A stretch of DNA of 64,000 bases from assembly GCA_023101505.1 (NCBI GenBank), contig LVZA01000001.1:930001-994000 (forward strand), written 5' to 3'. Shown piece by piece: positions 7,532-16,486 of this stretch. Every line of letters begins with the position of its first letter. Position 1 is the first letter of the stretch. The DNA is from Pasteurellaceae bacterium Pebbles2 (GTDB taxonomy: Bacteria > Pseudomonadota > Gammaproteobacteria > Enterobacterales > Pasteurellaceae). The position numbers were made by a program, and so were the translations under genes. The notes under the pieces were generated by a model, which saw nothing but the letters and a program-made list of their open reading frames with translations, had not been told where the DNA came from and ran no database searches.

Positions 7532-8287
7532 TTAACAACTCATTACAATCACTTCAGAATTTGCTAATTGTTCATTGAGTGATTGTGGTAGCGTGCCGTC
7601 GGTGATGAAGTAATCGACATCAGACAAATGCCCTAACTTCACCATTGCTCGGCGGCTAAATTTTGAATGATCTGATACCAATAGCGTATTTCTTGAACTC
7701 TCGATAATCGCTCGTTTTACCTGCACTTCGTGGAAGTCATAATCCAATAATGAGCCGTCCATATCAATGCTGCTAATCCCCAAAATGCCGTAATCTAAGC
7801 GAAATTGTGAAATAAAAGCGATTGTTGCCTCGCCGATAATTCCCCCGTCTTGGCGCAGAGAACCGCCAGCCATTGTGATTTGAAAGGTGTCATTTTTCAT
7901 TAAAATATGCGCTGCATTCAAATTATTCGTTACAATGCGTAAATTCTTGTGTTCTAACAAGGCTTTAGCCACAGCTTCAGGTGTCGTGCCAATGTCGATA
8001 AATAAAGATGAACCATCGGGAATGAGTTTCGCAGCGGCTTGGGCGATTTTGTTTTTTTCTTGGGATAAGAATTCTTTACGGTCTGCGTAATCGCTATTTT
8101 CAAAAGAGGAGGGGGAGGCTGCGCCGCCGTGATGACGGCGTATTAAATCTTGCTCGGCTAATGCATTCAAATCTCGCCGAATGGTTTGTGGGCTAACGTC
8201 CAAAAATGCGACTAATTCTTCTGTGCTGGCGTATCCTTGTTGTTTCACCAGCTCTAATATTTTTTGATGACGTAAAGACTGTTTCAT
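7532..8287 (-). CDS. glpR: Glycerol-3-phosphate regulon repressor
   Basis: DeoR-family repressor of glycerol and glycerol-3-phosphate genes; glycerol-3-phosphate is the known inducer of the family member. At 251 residues it matches E. coli GlpR in length. Residues 1-57 form the helix-turn-helix (STEELVAFLDVSPQTIRRDL, RRHHGGAA). The sensor domain carries LFIDIGTTPEAVA, GGSLRQDGGIIGEATI and the VSDHSKFSRRAMV motif. It follows glpG by 64 bases on the same strand, as in other gamma-proteobacteria, while glpE lies a little further upstream on the same strand. The Met at 8287 aligns with the family start. The sequence clearly separates it from the DeoR at the left end. Confidence 0.95.
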   Translation of the reverse strand: MKQSLRHQKILELVKQQGYASTEELVAFLDVSPQTIRRDLNALAEQDLIRRHHGGAASPSSFENSDYADRKEFLSQEKNKIAQAAAKLIPDGSSLFIDIGTTPEAVAKALLEHKNLRIVTNNLNAAHILMKNDTFQITMAGGSLRQDGGIIGEATIAFISQFRLDYGILGISSIDMDGSLLDYDFHEVQVKRAIIESSRNTLLVSDHSKFSRRAMVKLGHLSDVDYFITDGTLPQSLNEQLANSEVIVMSC

Positions 8288-8351
8288 AACGGATTTCCCT
8301 TAAATTTTGTAGGGCTTGTAAACATTTCGTTTTACTTTAACGCAATTTTAT

Positions 8352-8930
8352 TTATTTGCCTAGTTTCGCTTGCAAAAATCCCCAAATTAATCCAATCACT
8401 AAGCCTGAAATATGTGCGGTGTTGCCCATTTCAATGCCAATTAAGGGGCTGATAAATCCAAAAGCAATCCCCACGGCTAACATTGTGAAAAAGCCATCGG
8501 GCAAATCAAACTTCACGGTGGGGCTGAATTTATCGACACAAAATACAAATCCCATTACTGCATAAACCACGCCCGATAAACCAAAGAACCACGGGCCACT
8601 CGCCCAATTTTGGCTCACGCCCGTCGCAAAGGCGGAGAGAACAAACAACGCAATCAAGGTAATACTGCCAAATTTTTTCTCGATAGCGCCACCAAATAGC
8701 CACCACCACGTTAGGTTAAAAGCGATGTGTCCTAGCGAAAGATGAATAAGGCTATGGCTAAAATAACGCCAATATTCTTGTTGCTGAAAATCTTCTGCTG
8801 GGAAATGGAATAATGCCATCAACACTTGTTGGTCTAAGTCAATCGTACTGGTAAAAAAGTACAAAATAGCGCAAAGTGCGGTGATAAATACGGTAAATTT
8901 TGGCAGATCACTTTTAAAAATAGATTGCAT
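8352..8930 (-). CDS. glpG: Rhomboid intramembrane serine protease
   Basis: Inner-membrane protease that cleaves transmembrane segments. The 192-residue form lacks the N-terminal cytoplasmic domain of E. coli GlpG, like the H. influenzae enzyme. Six membrane segments are visible. The catalytic dyad is S119 (GLSG) and H173 (TAHISG), with the conserved HSLIHLSLGHIAFNLTWWW histidine/asparagine segment at about 59-77. A USS codes TAL in the first membrane helix (FITALCAIL). It is followed by glpR, 64 bases away. The coupling with glpR is a family habit; no role in glycerol metabolism follows from the sequence. Confidence 0.94.
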   Translation of the reverse strand: MQSIFKSDLPKFTVFITALCAILYFFTSTIDLDQQVLMALFHFPAEDFQQQEYWRYFSHSLIHLSLGHIAFNLTWWWLFGGAIEKKFGSITLIALFVLSAFATGVSQNWASGPWFFGLSGVVYAVMGFVFCVDKFSPTVKFDLPDGFFTMLAVGIAFGFISPLIGIEMGNTAHISGLVIGLIWGFLQAKLGK

Positions 8931-8981
8931 TTGTTATATTCCTTTCTGTTTTAATCACCCACGAAAAAGGATCAACCATTA

Positions 8982-9296
8982 ATGGAAACCCCTGAGCTAC
9001 CCACCAGTTTTAATCGCTTTAGTTGGGCGATTGCAGCATTTTGTTCGCCAATAATATTGTGGCCTTTAGCACTTTTGCTGTCGCCAAGCATCTTAGAACA
9101 CCCCGATTTAAGCGAATTTCAACGCACTTTTATCTCGTTTTCAATGTGGCTTTATCCTTTGGCATTAGCCGTGTTGGCTCGCATTGCATTCAAATTAAAT
9201 CGCAAAAATCCATCAGTGGCAAAAGGTTTTCTGTTACTAAGTGCGGTGCTTTTTTTCGCTGTTTTAGCCTACACCATTTCCGTTGGATTTAACTAA
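8982..9296 (+). CDS. Small inner-membrane protein of unknown function
   Basis: A 104-residue hydrophobic protein with three likely membrane segments (about 14-33, 49-68 and 80-100). A short charged stretch (RIAFKLNRKNPS) lies between the second and third. AAGGA sits 9 bases before the ATG. An overlapping frame at 9023-9292 was set aside because this frame has the better SD and a coherent membrane pattern. A USS lies near its end and codes LSAVLFF. It is divergent from glpG and convergent with glpE. It may belong to a small Pasteurellaceae-restricted family; I do not recognise a function. Confidence 0.75.
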   Translation: METPELPTSFNRFSWAIAAFCSPIILWPLALLLSPSILEHPDLSEFQRTFISFSMWLYPLALAVLARIAFKLNRKNPSVAKGFLLLSAVLFFAVLAYTISVGFN

Positions 9297-9303
9297 TTAA
9301 CCT

Positions 9304-9331
9304 AACATTCCCTGCACATTCAGGGAATGTT
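9304..9331. terminator. Perfect hairpin between convergent genes
   Basis: AACATTCCCTG and CAGGGAATGTT form an 11-bp perfect stem with a six-base loop. It sits in the 39-base gap between the small membrane protein and glpE. T-tracts are poor on both sides, so termination may be weak. Confidence 0.6.
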
Positions 9332-9335
9332 GCCC

Positions 9336-9662
9336 TTAAGCAAAGCCTCTTTCAATCGGTAAGCCTGATTTTTCCCAGCCTTCAAAACCGCCGATCACGC
9401 TATAAACTCGCTCATAGCCTTGTTCTAACAAAAATGTCCCCACACTACGGCTGCTGATACCGTGATAACAAATCAAAATCACAGGCTCGTCATAATCATA
9501 TTCATTTTGAAAATCCACAAAACTGTGGTTGGTTAAATGAAATGCGTCAGGAACGTGGCTGTGGCTAAAACGCATCACATCACGCACATCTAAAATCGGA
9601 GCGTGTTCCGTTTGCATCAGTTCCCACGCCTGTTCTGGCGTAATATCAATCAGTGCTGTCAT
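9336..9662 (-). CDS. glpE: Thiosulfate sulfurtransferase, single-domain rhodanese
   Basis: Cytoplasmic rhodanese of 108 residues that transfers sulfane sulfur from thiosulfate to thiol acceptors or cyanide. One rhodanese domain spans the whole protein: ILDVRDVMRFSHSHVPDAFHLTN at 19-41, the active-site loop CYHGISSRS with catalytic Cys at about 65, and GGFEGW near the C-terminus. This loop is very like CYHGNSS of E. coli GlpE. Its start overlaps the rmuC end by 17 bases, so it is probably translated from the rmuC message. Confidence 0.92.
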   Translation of the reverse strand: MTALIDITPEQAWELMQTEHAPILDVRDVMRFSHSHVPDAFHLTNHSFVDFQNEYDYDEPVILICYHGISSRSVGTFLLEQGYERVYSVIGGFEGWEKSGLPIERGFA

Positions 9663-11115
9663 CTACATTTCCTTTTAAAATCAATAACTTTTCAGTTTCA
9701 ATATCCTGATGTAACCATTCCACATCAGGCAATGTTTTATTCGCTTTCGCTGATAAATCCTTAAATCGCTCCACTTTGCCAGCTAAACCTTGCTGACCAA
9801 CCAGTGCGGTAACAGTGTCATTATAACGTGAACCCAGCGTCGAAAGCGAACCGCCGAGCTTCGCCAAACGTTCCGCCACAAGGCAAACTTGGTTATAAAT
9901 TTCGCCTGCTCGCTCGCTAATTTCTTTCGCTTCCGCATTACCACGCTCTACTCGCCACAAATTCGCCACCGTACGCAAAATCGGCATTAACGTGGTGTGC
10001 GACACCAGAATCACATTCTTTTGATAAGCAAAATTAAACAGTTCCAAATCCGCTTTCATCGCTTCAATATAAGCAGGCTCAACAGCGATAAACATTAGAA
10101 CAAAATTCGGACTACGCATTCCAATCAAATTGCTGTAATCCTTTTGCGACAAATCGCTAATATGATGACGAATTGCCTTGATATGTTCACGCATAAAATG
10201 CTGGCGTTGCAAATCTTCGCTAGAATTCACCGCACTTTCATACGCCACAAGCGACATTTTGCTGTCGATAATCAAGTGTTTATTATCGGGCAAATGTACT
10301 ACAAAATCAGGATAATTATGCTTGCCTTGCTCATTTTTAAAATGCGCCTGCGCTTCGTAATGCTCGCCTTGTGCCAATCCAGCCAACTGCAAGCTGCGCT
10401 CTAATTGCACTTCGCCCCAATTACCCAAGGTTTTCTTTTCCCCTTTTAACGCCGACGTTAAATTATGCGCTTCTTGCGACATCGCCAAGCCCACATCTAG
10501 CACTTTCTTAATTTCCGCTTCTAAGCCTGCGTTGCCTTTCACATTTTCCGAATGAATTTCATTCACTCGCTTTTGAAAACTCTCAATTTGCTCACGAAAT
10601 GGCTTTAACAAATTGTCCATCGCACTTTGGTTAGACTGATGAAAAGACTGCGATTTTTCTTCTAAAATGCGGTTCGCTAAATTCTGAAATTCATTGCTAA
10701 GCAGCTGTTTACTTTGCGCAAAGGCTTGTTGTTGCTCGCTAAAATTCTTTTCTTTTTCCGCCAGCGTAATCTTAAACGCAGTAACTTCTTGCTGAAGTGC
10801 GGTTAAATTTTGCGTTGTTTTTTGCAATTCTGCAGTGCGTTGCTCAAGCGACAAATCTCGCTCGGTTAATTCGCTATGCAAATATTCCTGCCGTGTTTGC
10901 AGCTGCATTAAGGCTAAATCTTGCTGATTTTTCACCGCACTTAGCTGATCGAATTTATCCACTAATTGATTGTAATCTAAAATATTTTTATTTAAGTCTT
11001 GCTGTAATTCTGCCACATCACGGCTGCGGCGCATTAATACAAAAATTAACACAAGGCACAGCACAGCCAAACAAATGGCAATCAAAAGTGGCGGATTTTG
11101 AAACAATTCTGGCAT
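9646..11115 (-). CDS. rmuC: RmuC family DNA recombination protein
   Basis: A 489-residue protein with an N-terminal membrane anchor (about 7-27) and a long Gln/Glu-rich coiled coil (about 30-150). The RmuC domain, which has a restriction-endonuclease-like fold, follows (about 185-440): LGNWGEVQLERSLQLAGL, PDFVVHLPDNKHLIIDSKMSL and MRSPNFVLMFIAVEPAY are typical. The family limits inverted-repeat-induced rearrangement in E. coli; the biochemical activity is unproved. Three uptake signals lie in it, one in the coiled coil. The glpE start overlaps its 3' end. Confidence 0.92.
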   Translation of the reverse strand: MPELFQNPPLLIAICLAVLCLVLIFVLMRRSRDVAELQQDLNKNILDYNQLVDKFDQLSAVKNQQDLALMQLQTRQEYLHSELTERDLSLEQRTAELQKTTQNLTALQQEVTAFKITLAEKEKNFSEQQQAFAQSKQLLSNEFQNLANRILEEKSQSFHQSNQSAMDNLLKPFREQIESFQKRVNEIHSENVKGNAGLEAEIKKVLDVGLAMSQEAHNLTSALKGEKKTLGNWGEVQLERSLQLAGLAQGEHYEAQAHFKNEQGKHNYPDFVVHLPDNKHLIIDSKMSLVAYESAVNSSEDLQRQHFMREHIKAIRHHISDLSQKDYSNLIGMRSPNFVLMFIAVEPAYIEAMKADLELFNFAYQKNVILVSHTTLMPILRTVANLWRVERGNAEAKEISERAGEIYNQVCLVAERLAKLGGSLSTLGSRYNDTVTALVGQQGLAGKVERFKDLSAKANKTLPDVEWLHQDIETEKLLILKGNVDDSTD

Positions 11116-11197
11116 TTTTTACTCCTGCAAAAAGGGACTAGCTAGTATAAACGAAAATCGTTAAACTAAAGTGAATATTTTCAAGGGGAATTTGCCG

Positions 11198-11743
11198 ATG
11201 ACTGAACCACTTTTTCAACATCATAAACAGCAAGAACATTGCCCTAAATGTGGCTCGCCGTTGCAAATGCGCCACGGTAAAAAGGGGCTTTTTTTAGGCT
11301 GCACCGCTTTTCCACAATGCGATTATTTAAAGCCGTTGCACGCCCATTCTGAAACGAAAATCTTGAAAGAGTTAGACGAAACCTGCCCCGAATGCGCTCA
11401 GCCTTTACAAGTTAAACAAGGCAGTTTTGGGCTGTTTATCGGTTGTAGTGGCTACCCCGATTGCCATTTTATCGTCCACGAAGAAAGCCCAACCAGCGAC
11501 GATCATTTCCCTTGCCCCGAATGCCATCAAGGCGAATTAGTGGCTCGCACAGGGCGACAAGGCAAAACCTTTTACGGTTGCAATCAATTCCCACGTTGTA
11601 AATTCACCCTTGCCAGCCAGCCGTATGCGGTTACTTGCCCCCATTGTGCTGGCACGTTGGCGACTTTGAAAAAATCCAGCAAAACTCACCGCACTTTTTT
11701 GTGCGCCAATCGACATTGCAAACAGCTTTTTGAGCTGGAGTAG
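11198..11743 (+). CDS. Topoisomerase I-type zinc-ribbon protein
   Basis: A 181-residue protein made of four C4 zinc-ribbon modules like those in the tail of DNA topoisomerase I, with no catalytic domain. The modules start at CPKCGSPL, CPECAQPL, CPECHQGEL and CPHCAGTL, each followed by a second Cys pair (for example CTAFPQC, CSGYPDC, CNQFPRC, CANRHC). The frame extends to a GTG at 11171, but ATG at 11198 is chosen because AAGGGGAA lies 7 bases before it. It is the YrdD-type family; nucleic acid binding is likely but unproved. It is divergent from rmuC. Confidence 0.85.
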   Translation: MTEPLFQHHKQQEHCPKCGSPLQMRHGKKGLFLGCTAFPQCDYLKPLHAHSETKILKELDETCPECAQPLQVKQGSFGLFIGCSGYPDCHFIVHEESPTSDDHFPCPECHQGELVARTGRQGKTFYGCNQFPRCKFTLASQPYAVTCPHCAGTLATLKKSSKTHRTFLCANRHCKQLFELE

Positions 11744-11775
11744 CTGCAGTGCTTTAAAATAGCACAGCCTCAACG

Positions 11776-12633
11776 TTATTCTGGCATTCCACGCAACAGT
11801 GGAACACGCTGAAAAGGCACAACATTGGTCGGTGCAGGCAATTCACTAAATAATAAGATAAATGGTTGCGGCGGTGGCACTTTTTCGTTACGCCACAAAC
11901 TGCCAATGCTCACTAATTGAATATCTTGCGGTAAATTTTTTAGCCCTTGTTGCAACACAGCGACCGTATTTTTGCGTGGGTGTCCAATCACCACTGCCGT
12001 ACCGTGTTTGCGAGCATATTGAATAGCTTGATTAAATTGGCGTTGAACATCGCCGAAAACGTCGCTATCGTCGAGAAAAATGTGTCTTTCAAGCGTTTTT
12101 ACGCCTTGCGATTTAGCAATTTTAGCTGCCACACTATTACCAATGGTTCGGCTATCTAAAAAAGCCAAATTCTGCTGGCGTAAACTGCTCATCAAATGCT
12201 GCATTAAGGTGCTATCGGCGGTAGCGGCGCTGCCCATATGATTATTCAAACCAATAGCAAAAGACACCGTTTGCTTTGCCTGTTGCACTCGATGTGCCAC
12301 TTCGTTTGCCGACATTCCCAGCGTTAATCCGCCCGCTTCAATTTTCATCTGCGCTTGCGGCTGCATTGGCAAGTGGATTAACACATCTCGTCCTTGCGCT
12401 TTTGCTTGTTGATTACGCTGTTTGGCATAAGGCGCAACGGGAATAATCGCCACGCCAATTTGCGGTGGCATTGCATAAATCGCAGCGTCGTGCTGGGGTT
12501 GATAGCCAATATCGTCAATTATAATGGCTAATTTAGCCACTTCTGCCTGGCTCAAACTGGCAAAAAGTGCGGTTGAAAAAACAAGCATTTTTTGCACCGC
12601 ACTTTTTTTCATTATTCGCTGAAAAATAGCCAT
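11776..12633 (-). CDS. yibQ: Divergent polysaccharide deacetylase family, periplasmic (YibQ)
   Basis: Exported protein of 285 residues with a signal peptide and a divergent polysaccharide deacetylase domain: LAIIIDDIGY, LIHLPMQPQ, LNNHMGSAATAD, FLDSRTIGNS and VIGHPRKNT. The C-terminus is proline-rich. The frame is open to 12735, but ATG at 12633 is taken because it follows the envC stop by one base; ATG at 12612 (MKKSAVQ) is a good alternative with a cleaner signal peptide. Two uptake signals fall in the signal region, coding KSAV and STALF. Co-transcription with envC is usual in gamma-proteobacteria and suggests a cell-wall role. No substrate is established. Confidence 0.88.
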   Translation of the reverse strand: MAIFQRIMKKSAVQKMLVFSTALFASLSQAEVAKLAIIIDDIGYQPQHDAAIYAMPPQIGVAIIPVAPYAKQRNQQAKAQGRDVLIHLPMQPQAQMKIEAGGLTLGMSANEVAHRVQQAKQTVSFAIGLNNHMGSAATADSTLMQHLMSSLRQQNLAFLDSRTIGNSVAAKIAKSQGVKTLERHIFLDDSDVFGDVQRQFNQAIQYARKHGTAVVIGHPRKNTVAVLQQGLKNLPQDIQLVSIGSLWRNEKVPPPQPFILLFSELPAPTNVVPFQRVPLLRGMPE

Positions 12634-12634
12634 T

Positions 12635-13864
12635 TTAACCCAACCAGCTGAGCGGATTGACCGCATTGCCTTGGCGACGAATTTCAAAATACAAGCCCGA
12701 ACGGCTTTGTCCGCCGCTGTTTCCTGCTTCCGCAATTTTTTGTCCTGCGTTGACTAATGAGCCAGTTTTCACAAAGACCGCTTGATTATAACCATACAGC
12801 GACATATAACCTTTGCCGTGATCGATAACTACCACTTGCCCATAGCCACTGAGCCAGCTCGACAAAATCACTCGTCCGCCAGAGATCGCTTTCACTGGCG
12901 CACCTGCGTTGGCTGCGATAACAATGCCTTTCCATTTCACTTCGCCTGCTTGAGTTTCGCCGAAACGATGCAACACTTTGCCCGCCACGGGATAGGCATA
13001 TTTTCCACTCAATCCTGCGCCAGAACGGATTAATTGTTGTTCTTGCGCTGTTGGCTGATAGGCTTTTTGTGTGCGTTTTTCTTCTGCTTGTTTTTTCTGC
13101 GCTAACTGTTCACGCTCTTTTTTCTCTTGTTCTTTCGCCGCTTTTGCCGCCCGATCAATTTCGTTACGCAAGGCAATTTCATTGGCTTTTAAGCTGTCTA
13201 ATTTGCTCTGATCTTTTGCCAAGGTGCGGTTTAATTGCGTTAAGGTGCGCTCTCGTTCATTTTTCGCTTTTTGTAATTCTTGTTGCTGTTGTTTTTGTTC
13301 AGAAAGCTGACTTTGTTGCTCTTTCTGTTGCCCCGACAAATAGGCTTTTTGCTCCGTTAATTGCGCTTCTGTGGCTTTTAATTCCGCAATTAAATCCAAA
13401 CGAGATTGGTTAATATGCTTGGCATACATCATCATTCGGTCGTTATTTTTCGCTTCATCAGACAACAAATGCTCCACCACAGAATTTGGATTACCAGTGC
13501 GATAAATTGCATCTAACTGTTTGGCTAATTTGGCTTTTTGTGCCTGTTGTTGCTGTTCTAAACGCTGAATTTGACGTGTTGTTTCCGCAATGATTTTTTT
13601 GGTTTCTTTCAAACTCGTTTCGGTTTCACGCAAATTTCCCACCACATTATTAATTTTATTTTCTTGCGACTTTAAGGTGGACTGCAATTTGTTCTGCTCT
13701 TGCTTTTGCTGAGCAATTTTTTGTTCTTGTTGTTTAATTTGTTTTTGAATTTGATTTAAATCCGCCGCTTGGCTAGAAACGGAGAAAAAAAGTCCGCCAC
13801 ACAAACTAAGAGATAAAAGTGCGGTGTGTTTTTTCCATGTTTTAAACGAGGCATTAAGCGACAT
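12635..13864 (-). CDS. envC: Murein hydrolase activator EnvC
   Basis: Periplasmic activator of the septal amidases AmiA/AmiB. The 409-residue protein has a signal peptide (cleavage near VSSQA, about 33), a very Gln/Lys/Glu-rich coiled coil (about 37-260) that in the family binds FtsEX, and a C-terminal LytM/M23 domain (about 290-409). Zinc ligands are missing, as expected for EnvC (WKGIVIAANAGAPV in place of the usual His motif). YGQVVVIDHGKGYMSLYGYN and the terminal LYFEIRRQGNAVNPLSWL are typical. A USS codes TAL in the signal peptide. yibQ follows directly. EnvC and NlpD (at 35.7 kb) supply both known amidase activators in this window. Confidence 0.94.
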   Translation of the reverse strand: MSLNASFKTWKKHTALLSLSLCGGLFFSVSSQAADLNQIQKQIKQQEQKIAQQKQEQNKLQSTLKSQENKINNVVGNLRETETSLKETKKIIAETTRQIQRLEQQQQAQKAKLAKQLDAIYRTGNPNSVVEHLLSDEAKNNDRMMMYAKHINQSRLDLIAELKATEAQLTEQKAYLSGQQKEQQSQLSEQKQQQQELQKAKNERERTLTQLNRTLAKDQSKLDSLKANEIALRNEIDRAAKAAKEQEKKEREQLAQKKQAEEKRTQKAYQPTAQEQQLIRSGAGLSGKYAYPVAGKVLHRFGETQAGEVKWKGIVIAANAGAPVKAISGGRVILSSWLSGYGQVVVIDHGKGYMSLYGYNQAVFVKTGSLVNAGQKIAEAGNSGGQSRSGLYFEIRRQGNAVNPLSWLG

Positions 13865-14016
13865 TCTTTTTCCTTGCTAACTAAAAAATTATGGCTAAAT
13901 ATACCATTATTTTAACGAAAGATCAGGAAAGCTTGGCTTTTTACTTTCAAAATGGAGCAAATTTTGCTATAAAGTGCGGTGTCTTTTGAATTATTTTTAT
14001 TAACTAGGAGATCCTT

Positions 14017-14700
14017 ATGCAATTAGTATTTATCCGTCACGGTTTCAGTGAGTGGAACGCTAAAAACTTATTCACAGGTTGGCGTGATGTTAACTTAACA
14101 GAACGTGGTATCGAAGAAGCGAAAAGCGCTGGTCAAAAATTAAAAGCTGCTGGCTTTGAATTCGACATCGCGTTCACTTCTGTGTTAACTCGTGCAATCA
14201 AAACTTGTAACATTGTGTTAGAAGAAGCGGGTCAACTTTGGATTCCACAAGTGAAAAACTGGCGTTTAAATGAGCGTCACTACGGTGAATTACAAGGTTT
14301 AGACAAAAAAGCAACGGCGGAAAAATACGGTGATGAGCAAGTTCACATCTGGCGTCGTTCTTACGACACATTGCCACCATTGTTAGATCCAAACGATCCA
14401 AACTCTGCTCACAATGACCGTCGTTATGCTCACTTACCTGCAGACGTTGTGCCAGATGGCGAAAACTTAAAAGTGACTTTAGAGCGTGTACTTCCTTTCT
14501 GGCACGATGAAATTGCACCAGCATTATTATCAGGTCAACGTGTATTGGTCACTGCACACGGTAACTCATTACGTGCATTGGCTAAACACATTGAAGGCAT
14601 TTCAGATGCAGATATTATGGATTTAGAAATCCCGACTGGTCAGCCTTTAGTATATGAATTAGACGATAACTTGAAAGTTATTAGCAAACGTTATCTTTAA
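14017..14700 (+). CDS. gpmA: Phosphoglycerate mutase, 2,3-bisphosphoglycerate-dependent
   Basis: Interconverts 3- and 2-phosphoglycerate in glycolysis. The 227-residue length equals the H. influenzae enzyme. The phosphohistidine lies in [12 protein letters not shown] (H8), with [37 protein letters not shown] and the second histidine in [18 protein letters not shown] in place of the common RHGES is a Pasteurellaceae trait, not damage. AGGAG precedes the ATG. The codon use (CGT, GGT, TTA) looks like a highly expressed gene. A strong terminator follows. Confidence 0.97.
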   Translation: MQLVFIRHGFSEWNAKNLFTGWRDVNLTERGIEEAKSAGQKLKAAGFEFDIAFTSVLTRAIKTCNIVLEEAGQLWIPQVKNWRLNERHYGELQGLDKKATAEKYGDEQVHIWRRSYDTLPPLLDPNDPNSAHNDRRYAHLPADVVPDGENLKVTLERVLPFWHDEIAPALLSGQRVLVTAHGNSLRALAKHIEGISDADIMDLEIPTGQPLVYELDDNLKVISKRYL

Positions 14701-14715
14701 TTGTTAATCGCAATC

Positions 14716-14745
14716 AATGGCGCAAGAAATTGCGCCATTCTTTTA
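14716..14745 (+). terminator. Rho-independent terminator of gpmA
   Basis: AATGGCGCAA and TTGCGCCATT form a 10-bp stem with a GAAA tetraloop and a TTTT tract, 16 bases after the gpmA stop. Confidence 0.92.
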
Positions 14746-14780
14746 TAATTTTATAGCCTATTTTCTGTTCGAGATAATTT

Positions 14781-16484
14781 GTGAGCATTAAGAAATCCGT
14801 TTCTACCTCGGTGGCAAACTATTTATTTGCCGTCATTATTTTTGCAGGCATTATCACCACCTTTGCATTCGGCATTATGGCGAGCAATCGCTCTGATGCG
14901 GAAGTGATTAACGTGGCGGGATCGTTGCGTATGCAAAGTTATCGGCTCTTACACGAATTACAATACGAACCCAAACAAGCCCAAAAGCATTTGCTCGATT
15001 ATCGCAAAACCTTGCACGCATCTTCTCTGCGAGAAATAGAGGCTCAATTTTTCACGCCGCAAAGTTTAAAGCGCAGCTATGATGATTTAATTGTGCATTG
15101 GCGAAAAATGGAGCATTTTGTGCTCATCAACGATCAGCAATCTTATCGTAATGAACTCACTAATTATGTGGCACAAGTCGATCACTTTGTCTTTGCATTA
15201 CAACAATTTGCGGAAAAAAAACTGATCATCACTACGCTGATTATTGTGCTGGCAATGCTCGCTATTGTGGCAATGGTAACGTATATTATTTGGTTTACTC
15301 GTAGCAAAGTGGTGCGCCCATTACGCCAGCTCACTAAAGCCAGTGTGCAAATTCAAATGCGCCATTTTCAACACATTCGCTTAGATACTAACCGCAATGA
15401 TGAACTCGGCACGCTCGCCAAAGCATTCACGCAAATGTCCACAGAATTGAGCAAAATTTACTCCAATTTAGAAGATAAAATTAACGAAAAAACACAAAAA
15501 CTCACGCAAACAAACCGCACTTTAGCGATGTTATACCATTGCTCGCAAACCCTCGCTGCCAACGATCTCGACCGTGCTCGCTTAACGTTAGCATTACAAA
15601 ATATTATGGCAACCGAGCATTTGCGCAGTTTAGAACTGAATGTCGAAGGCGCAGAACATTGGCACATTTTACTCGGCGAAAATGCCCCGCAATTAACGTG
15701 GCAATCTGCGGAAATTCAAGTCGAAGGACAAATTTTAGGTACATTACGTTGGCAAGCTGGCTTACCTTGCCCCGATCCTCGCACCTTACAAAACATTGCT
15801 CAAATGCTTGGGCGAACGCTCTACTTCGACCAAACACAACGCCAACAACAGCAACTACTCTTAATGGAAGAACGCTCGATTATCGCCCGAGAATTACACG
15901 ACTCACTGGCGCAAGTGCTGTCTTTTTTACAAATTCAACTCACGCTACTTAAGCACGCCTTAAACAAAAATAATGACGAGGCAAAAAGCAAAAGTTTAAC
16001 CATTATCCACGATTTTGAACAGGCACTAAGCGATGGCTACATTCAGTTGCGAGAACTGTTAGCCACATTCCGCCTAACCGTGCAAGAAGCCAATTTAACC
16101 TTAGCATTGGAGCAAGTGGTGGAAAGTTTACGCAACCAAACTGACAGCCAAATGACCGTCAACTGCACCTTACCATCACAAACTTTCACACCACAGCAGT
16201 TGGTACACGCCCTGCAAATCGTACGTGAAGCCACGTTAAATGCCATAAAACACGCCCAAGCCTCGCACATCGAAATCATCGCCCATACTAATCACGACGG
16301 CGAACAAGAACTTCTAGTGCAAGACGACGGCATCGGCATTCCGAGCCTTGAAGAACCCGACGGGCATTACGGCTTACGCATTATGGAAGAGCGTAGCCAC
16401 AAACTTAACGCCACATTAACCATTAAAAATAGACCCACAGGCGGCACAGAAGTAAAACTCTTGCTACCAAACGCTCTAGCTTAA
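14781..16484 (+). CDS. narQ: Nitrate/nitrite sensor histidine kinase
   Basis: Membrane sensor kinase of 567 residues that detects nitrate and nitrite and phosphorylates a NarP/NarL response regulator. It has an N-terminal membrane helix (about 14-34), a periplasmic domain with the nitrate-binding P-box (NVAGSLRMQSYRL, about 44-56), and a second helix (about 148-170). Then come HAMP (VVRPLRQLTKAS), a degenerate GAF-like cysteine-poor region, the HisKA_3 dimerisation motif with H373 in ARELHDSLAQ, and an ATPase domain (EATLNAIKHA, DDGIGI, HYGLRIMEERS). The start is GTG. The length matches H. influenzae NarQ. Its partner NarP is not in the window, but the likely target, the nap operon, is. Confidence 0.94.
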   Translation: MSIKKSVSTSVANYLFAVIIFAGIITTFAFGIMASNRSDAEVINVAGSLRMQSYRLLHELQYEPKQAQKHLLDYRKTLHASSLREIEAQFFTPQSLKRSYDDLIVHWRKMEHFVLINDQQSYRNELTNYVAQVDHFVFALQQFAEKKLIITTLIIVLAMLAIVAMVTYIIWFTRSKVVRPLRQLTKASVQIQMRHFQHIRLDTNRNDELGTLAKAFTQMSTELSKIYSNLEDKINEKTQKLTQTNRTLAMLYHCSQTLAANDLDRARLTLALQNIMATEHLRSLELNVEGAEHWHILLGENAPQLTWQSAEIQVEGQILGTLRWQAGLPCPDPRTLQNIAQMLGRTLYFDQTQRQQQQLLLMEERSIIARELHDSLAQVLSFLQIQLTLLKHALNKNNDEAKSKSLTIIHDFEQALSDGYIQLRELLATFRLTVQEANLTLALEQVVESLRNQTDSQMTVNCTLPSQTFTPQQLVHALQIVREATLNAIKHAQASHIEIIAHTNHDGEQELLVQDDGIGIPSLEEPDGHYGLRIMEERSHKLNATLTIKNRPTGGTEVKLLLPNALA

Positions 16485-16486
16485 AG

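Noticed and set aside
9023-9292. Overlapping frame inside the small membrane protein
   Set aside because: The frame at 8982 has the better SD and a regular hydrophobic pattern; this one is a shadow.
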